From Chloroflexota bacterium (GTDB lineage: Bacteria; Chloroflexota; Chloroflexia; Thermomicrobiales; UBA6265): DNA of 64,000 nucleotides. How positions within the stretch are numbered: the first letter of the stretch is position 1; every line of letters begins with the position of its first letter. Under the pieces are notes generated by a model, which saw only the letters and a program-made list of their open reading frames with translations, had not been told where the DNA came from and ran no database searches. The DNA lies in the NCBI GenBank assembly GCA_023389575.1, contig JAEWEG010000015.1:22557-86556 (forward strand). Direction: 5' to 3'. The translations under genes were made by a program, and so were the position numbers. Shown one piece after another: positions 60,415-64,000 of this stretch.

Positions 60415-61394
60415 TGGCGGAAGCAACGAAGTCACTAACCGGGCAAGGCGCGGCGCCCGTTCCGCCCACCGGCATTCGCGGCTGGTTCAGCCGGCGCCAG
60501 GGAACCAGCGAGGGGCGACCCGTATGGATGGAAGAGCCCGGCCCGCTGATGAAGACGGGCAAGGCGCTCACCCTGATCGCGATCGTGATCGTGATGCTGT
60601 TCCCGATGGTCTACGTGCTGTCGGTCAGCCTCACGTCGGCCGAGGATGCCGCCCGCGGCGGGTTGATCCTGTGGCCCAGGAACCCGACATTGGACGCCTA
60701 CCGGGCGATTCTCAGCGGGGGCGTGGTGCAGCGGGCGCTGCAGGTCAGCCTCGGGTTGACCCTCGTCGGCACCGCCGTCCAGATGCTGTTCACGGCGACG
60801 ATGGCCTATGGCCTCTCGCGGACCACGGTGATGGGGGCGAAGCCGGTGCTGTACATCGTGCTGGGCGCGATGATCTTCAGCCCGGGCATGATTCCCAGCT
60901 ACCTGCTGGTAAAGGAACTGGGCCTGCTCAACACCTACCCTGCCCTGATTCTGCCAGGCCTGATCAGCGCCTGGAACCTGATCATCGTCCGCAACTTCTT
61001 CATGAACATCCCGAGCGAATTGATGGACGCGGCCAAGATCGACGGCGCCAATGACGCGCAGATCTTCTATCAAATCGTGTTGCCGCTCTCCAAGGCTGTG
61101 CTGGCCGTAATCGCGCTGTTCTATGGCGTGGCGATCTGGAACAGCTTCTTCAACGCCATCCTCTACCTGAACGACACAGCCAAGTGGCCGATCCAGCTGG
61201 TGCTGCGCCAGTACGTGCTCATGGGCACCAACCTCGCCAGCGCCGAAGGACTCCAGTCGGGAGCCGCGCCACCGCCCGCCGAAACGATCAAGATGGCGAT
61301 CGTGGTGGTCGCCACCGTTCCCATCCTGCTCGTCTACCCATTCCTGCAGAAGTACTTCACGAAGGGCGTGCTGACTGGGTCGATCAAGGGATGA
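60414..61394 (+). CDS. ABC sugar transporter permease (LplC/YtcP-like)
   Basis: A 326-residue CUT1 permease. The first 50 residues are cytoplasmic, Pro/Gly/Arg-rich and longer than in its counterpart at 50994-51911. Six helices follow, with the EAA motif as DAAKIDGANDAQIFYQ (about 204-219) and the family ending YPFLQKYFTKGVLTGSIKG. The ATG shares its A with the previous TAA. The solute-binding-protein gene follows after about 149 bases. Confidence 0.93.
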   Translation: MAEATKSLTGQGAAPVPPTGIRGWFSRRQGTSEGRPVWMEEPGPLMKTGKALTLIAIVIVMLFPMVYVLSVSLTSAEDAARGGLILWPRNPTLDAYRAILSGGVVQRALQVSLGLTLVGTAVQMLFTATMAYGLSRTTVMGAKPVLYIVLGAMIFSPGMIPSYLLVKELGLLNTYPALILPGLISAWNLIIVRNFFMNIPSELMDAAKIDGANDAQIFYQIVLPLSKAVLAVIALFYGVAIWNSFFNAILYLNDTAKWPIQLVLRQYVLMGTNLASAEGLQSGAAPPPAETIKMAIVVVATVPILLVYPFLQKYFTKGVLTGSIKG

Positions 61395-61542
61395 TCGACC
61401 GCCCGCGCCCGCATGCATCAGGAGGTGGAATCAGCGATCACGGACAGCGAAAAGCCGGTCGGATGCGTCAACACCCGGCCGGCGGGATCGACGACTCCCG
61501 GGAGGAATCATCGTGAGCCAATCGTACAAGGAAGAGACATCC

Positions 61543-63189
61543 ATGACAGCCAACACCAGTCGCCGAATTTCACGCCGCTCGACCCTGAAGGTCGGCGCGG
61601 GCGCCGCCGCGGCCGCCGCGGTCGCGCCGCGGATCACCTTCGCCCAGGAAGCATCCCCCGCGGCGACGCCCGCTGGTGACATGGTGCCGTCCGGCATGGA
61701 TGGCGTGCCAGATGTGTACCTGAAGTACCCGGAACCAAAGGTCACCTACGACGGTGTTCCGGGCAAGGGCGGTACCGTCCGCGCCTTCACCATCTCCTAC
61801 TCGCCGCCGCCCACCCCACGCGATGACAACGCCTACTGGCAGGAGCTGGAACGCCGGTTGGGCGTGACCTGGGAGATCGACATCACGCCGCAGCCGAACT
61901 ACGGCGAGAAGTCGGCCGTGTACATGGCCGGCGGCGATATTCCCGATCTCTTCTACATCAACCCGGGCCAGAACGCCTCGCAGCAGTACCAGGCCATGGC
62001 CCAGGGTGCGTTCCTTGACCTGACCCCATACGTGACCGGCGACGCGCTGGAGCAGTTCCAGAACCTCAAGACGTTCCCGTCCTACATGTGGGACAACCTG
62101 AAGTTCCAGGGCAAGATCCTCGGCATTCCACGACCGGCCGGTCGCGCGGCGGGCCAGCCGTTCTACCGCACCGACTGGGCCGAGGCCGTGGGCATCGAGC
62201 CCTCCGATCCCGAGCAGCTTCGCCAGATGCTGGCCGCCTTCTCCAACAACGACCCGGACGGCGACGGCTCGGCCAACACCTGGGGCCAGGGCCGCTTCAA
62301 CGGCGGCTGGTGGGTGTTCGACAACCGCATCTCGCAGCAGGCGTTCCGTGCCCCGAACAACTGGCGCCTGAACGACGATGGCACGCTGACCAACGTCATC
62401 GAGACCGATGAGTATCGCCAGGCCATCGAGTACCAGATCCAGATGTACCAGGATGGCTCCTACCATCCCGATGCCGCCTCGATGACGTTCTCCGATTCGC
62501 AGAACGCCTTTATCGCGGGCGACGTTGGCCTCCACTATGAAGGCACCACCTCGTTCTTCGGCACCAACAACGTGGGCTATCGGCAGCAGCTGGCCAACCC
62601 CGGCGCGTCGATCACGAACGTGCCGATCATCGCCCCCGACGGCGGACCGGGCGTCACTCACAATGGCACCGGCACCTTTGGCATGGTCGGTATCCCGGCG
62701 TCGCTGGGTGGCGACGAGGAGCGCGTGCTCGAACTGCTCCACATCCTCGACTACCTGGCCGCTCCGTTCGGCAGCGAAGAGCAGCACTTCCTCGCCAACG
62801 GCATCGAGGGTATTCACTGGGAGTACAACGAAGCCGGCGCCCCGGTGGTCAACGACAAGCAGCGCGAGGACCGCTCCGATCTCGTCTACCTGATGGCTGG
62901 ACTGGAAGTCCTCTTCTACCCAACCGAGCCGGAAGTCGGCCTGCAGGTGCAGGAAGTGCTGAAGCAGTCGGTGGAGGTTGGGATCGAGGATCCAACGCTG
63001 GTTCTCTACTCGCAAACCAACATCGACCAGGGCCCGATCCTCAGCCAGCTCGGCATGGACTCGATCACCCCGATCGTGACCGGCCGCGAGTCGATCGACG
63101 CGCTGCAGGCCGCGATCGACCAGTGGAAGAGCCAGGGTGGCGACCAGATTCGCCAGGAGTTCGAGGAGGCATTGCAGCAGCAGGGATAG
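61543..63189 (+). CDS. ABC sugar transporter extracellular solute-binding protein
   Basis: A 548-residue extracellular binding protein of the long LplA/YtcQ type. It has a Tat signal (SRRSTLKVGAGAAAAAA) and an Ala/Ser/Pro spacer (QEASPAATPAGD). The folded part opens GTVRAFTISYSPPPTPRDD; a middle block VYMAGGDIPDLFYIN and the late phrase NGIEGIHWEYNEAG fit the family. Two starts compete: GTG at 61513, with GGGAGGA before it, and ATG at 61543, with AAGGAAGAG before it; I give the latter because the signal begins there. It is the last gene of the LacI operon and its terminator follows. Confidence 0.9.
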   Translation: MTANTSRRISRRSTLKVGAGAAAAAAVAPRITFAQEASPAATPAGDMVPSGMDGVPDVYLKYPEPKVTYDGVPGKGGTVRAFTISYSPPPTPRDDNAYWQELERRLGVTWEIDITPQPNYGEKSAVYMAGGDIPDLFYINPGQNASQQYQAMAQGAFLDLTPYVTGDALEQFQNLKTFPSYMWDNLKFQGKILGIPRPAGRAAGQPFYRTDWAEAVGIEPSDPEQLRQMLAAFSNNDPDGDGSANTWGQGRFNGGWWVFDNRISQQAFRAPNNWRLNDDGTLTNVIETDEYRQAIEYQIQMYQDGSYHPDAASMTFSDSQNAFIAGDVGLHYEGTTSFFGTNNVGYRQQLANPGASITNVPIIAPDGGPGVTHNGTGTFGMVGIPASLGGDEERVLELLHILDYLAAPFGSEEQHFLANGIEGIHWEYNEAGAPVVNDKQREDRSDLVYLMAGLEVLFYPTEPEVGLQVQEVLKQSVEVGIEDPTLVLYSQTNIDQGPILSQLGMDSITPIVTGRESIDALQAAIDQWKSQGGDQIRQEFEEALQQQG

Positions 63190-63221
63190 GATTCCCTCAT
63201 CACACGGAAATAGCAACGGTG

Positions 63222-63251
63222 AACGCTCCAGGGAGGAATCCCTGGAGCGTT
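63222..63251 (+). terminator. Perfect 13-bp terminator stem
   Basis: AACGCTCCAGGGA (63222-63234) pairs exactly with TCCCTGGAGCGTT (63239-63251) around GGAA, 32 bases after the binding-protein stop. Confidence 0.85.
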
Positions 63252-63387
63252 TCGCCTGTTTCGCGGGTGCATGCTTGCTAACGGCGTGGATGGTCGACGG
63301 CCCTCGCAGGCCTGTCGAACCGCACATGTGGCGCCATATAGCCCTTCGCGCCACGCCCCTCAGTGACATCCAGTCAATATTATGCTA

Positions 63388-63399
63388 GTGTACGTACAC
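63388..63399. promoter_or_regulatory. Palindrome GTGTACGTACAC with flanking arms
   Basis: A perfect 12-bp palindrome with outer CTA before it and ACTAG after it. It lies after TATTATGC-type A+T-rich sequence and 9 bases before a GGAGAGG ribosome-like site, as expected for an operator over a promoter. Confidence 0.45.
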
Positions 63400-63420
63400 A
63401 CTAGGAGATGAGGAGAGGCA

Positions 63421-63486
63421 TTGCCTGAACGGGCTGTATATCAGGAAGAACCCGGGAAAGACGAGATTCTCCATCGTGACTGGTGA
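63421..63486 (+). pseudogene. Very short TTG-started reading frame, micro-protein or gene remnant
   Basis: A TTG at 63421, with GGAGAGG just before it, opens a 21-codon frame reading (M)PERAVYQEEPGKDEILHRDW and stopping at TGA. The peptide looks like the beginning of a normal protein rather than random sequence, and the next frame is open for another 40 codons, so a truncated or frameshifted gene is possible. A small real peptide cannot be excluded. Confidence 0.25.
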
Positions 63487-63660
63487 CGGCTCTGGCTGGA
63501 GTCGGCTTGCATCGCTCGCTCTCACAGGGGGCGTGCCCGGGTGGTTGCTGGAGGGAGTGGCTCCGGTCCATCCGGGAGCATCGCCGGTTCGATCTGGCTG
63601 AATGCGCAAGTGACAGGGGAATGCCTCCTTCGCGCATATGATCGGAACGGTGAAGGGCTG

Positions 63661-63695
63661 ACGGGGCGAATCACGTACGCGTGGATTCGCCCCGT
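63661..63695. terminator. Stem-loop before the SH3-domain gene
   Basis: ACGGGGCGAATC (63661-63672) and GATTCGCCCCGT (63684-63695) pair perfectly over 12 bp around an 11-base loop. It lies 21 bases before the next start codon and may be a leader structure or a terminator of what lies upstream; no T run follows. Confidence 0.5.
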
Positions 63696-63716
63696 GCCCT
63701 TGGGGGACTGTTCACC

Positions 63717-64000
63717 ATGAACACGTGGATCGGCGAGCGCCGGGCCCCTGGCGGGTTTCTGGTTGTCATCATGTTGATGGTTATTGCCCTGGTGCCGGAA
63801 GCGGCGCTTGCCGATACCGACCTTGGCACCGGCGATACGGGCGTGGTCGCCTATGCCGGTGGCGACAACGTTCGCCTGCGTTCCGCGCCGGGAAGCGATG
63901 GGCGGGTGCTTGGCAGCTACGCCGAGGGCACGCGGCTGACCGTGGTCGGCGGTCTGGAATCGGCGGATGGGCTCCAGTGGTATCGCGTTGAGATCGGTGG
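63717..64000 (+). CDS. Secreted SH3-domain protein, 3' end outside the window
   Basis: The first 94 residues of an exported protein. The signal peptide has a Sec-type core (FLVVIMLMVIALVPEAALA) with cleavage near residue 37. A bacterial SH3 (SH3_3-type) domain follows: GDNVRLRSAPGSDGRVLGSY, then EGTRLTVVGGLE and LQWYRVEIGG. Such domains bind cell-wall or peptide ligands and often precede an enzyme or another binding domain, which lies beyond the window. GGGGGA stands before the ATG at a longish distance. The gene runs off the end at 64000 with no stop. Confidence 0.8.
   Translation, partial: MNTWIGERRAPGGFLVVIMLMVIALVPEAALADTDLGTGDTGVVAYAGGDNVRLRSAPGSDGRVLGSYAEGTRLTVVGGLESADGLQWYRVEIG

Larger units (their letters stand above)
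63190..63716. other. 527-bp stretch without a confirmed gene
   Basis: It contains the binding-protein terminator (63222-63251), a palindrome (63388-63399) in A+T-richer DNA, a possible 21-codon TTG-started frame (63421-63486) and a large stem-loop (63661-63695). I see no full-length gene. Confidence 0.5.

Noticed and set aside
61570..63369. A 599-codon minus-strand frame opposite the solute-binding protein
   Set aside because: Antisense shadow. The plus strand has the signal peptide and binding-protein features, and a terminator follows it.

Overview
The window is high-G+C bacterial chromosome (roughly two-thirds G+C by eye) with short intergenic gaps and no rRNA, tRNA, phage or insertion-sequence gene. 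Many secreted proteins begin with a Tat-type RR signal and then a low-complexity Ala/Thr/Pro/Ser stretch of the AQGTPEATP kind. This habit, a SARP/LuxR-type large regulator repertoire, lpl-type sugar ABC systems without their own ATPase and a CruF-type carotenoid cluster suggest a Chloroflexota bacterium near Thermomicrobia. That placement is inference.

Layout. 1-2.1 kb: the end of an OmpR regulator and its sensor kinase. 2.2-5.9 kb: three paralogous FMN-binding PPOX proteins around a secreted serine hydrolase. 5.9-8.7 kb: an amidohydrolase, an 800-bp gene-free stretch with palindromic repeats, and a second secreted beta-lactamase-fold protein. 9-12.9 kb: aldose 1-epimerase, an uncharacterised protein and aspartase. 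12.9-18.7 kb: two paralogous secreted cupredoxin-like proteins flank a 1053-residue SARP-type regulator; both paralogues carry the same upstream array of 11-bp GGAAG direct repeats. 18.7-24.3 kb: a second epimerase, a zinc-ribbon protein, a UvrD-type helicase with an unusual tail, and a MogA-type protein. 24.4-30 kb: a small membrane protein/regulator/kinase operon and a large LuxR-type ATPase regulator. 30.2-34.5 kb: a secreted beta-propeller protein, a doubled Yx(FWY)xxD protein, an SDR epimerase and a phosphatase.

34.5-44.3 kb is the most coherent part. A MerR regulator with a cobalamin-binding domain (CarH/LitR type) diverges from a DUF4397 secreted protein, which is followed by seven tightly packed genes: SRPBCC-epimerase fusion, type 2 IPP isomerase, phytoene synthase, phytoene desaturase, glycosyltransferase, CruF hydratase and acyltransferase. 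Together they predict a light- and B12-controlled pathway to a C-1'-hydroxylated, glycosylated and probably acylated carotenoid.

44.4-64 kb is mostly sugar metabolism: an enolase-superfamily dehydratase, a BrnT/BrnA toxin-antitoxin pair in an A+T-richer island, a sulfatase, a five-gene minus-strand operon (binding protein, two permeases, two Gfo/Idh/MocA oxidoreductases), an SLC13/ArsB-type transporter, an ABC exporter, and a LacI-permease-permease-binding protein operon. The window ends inside a secreted SH3-domain protein.
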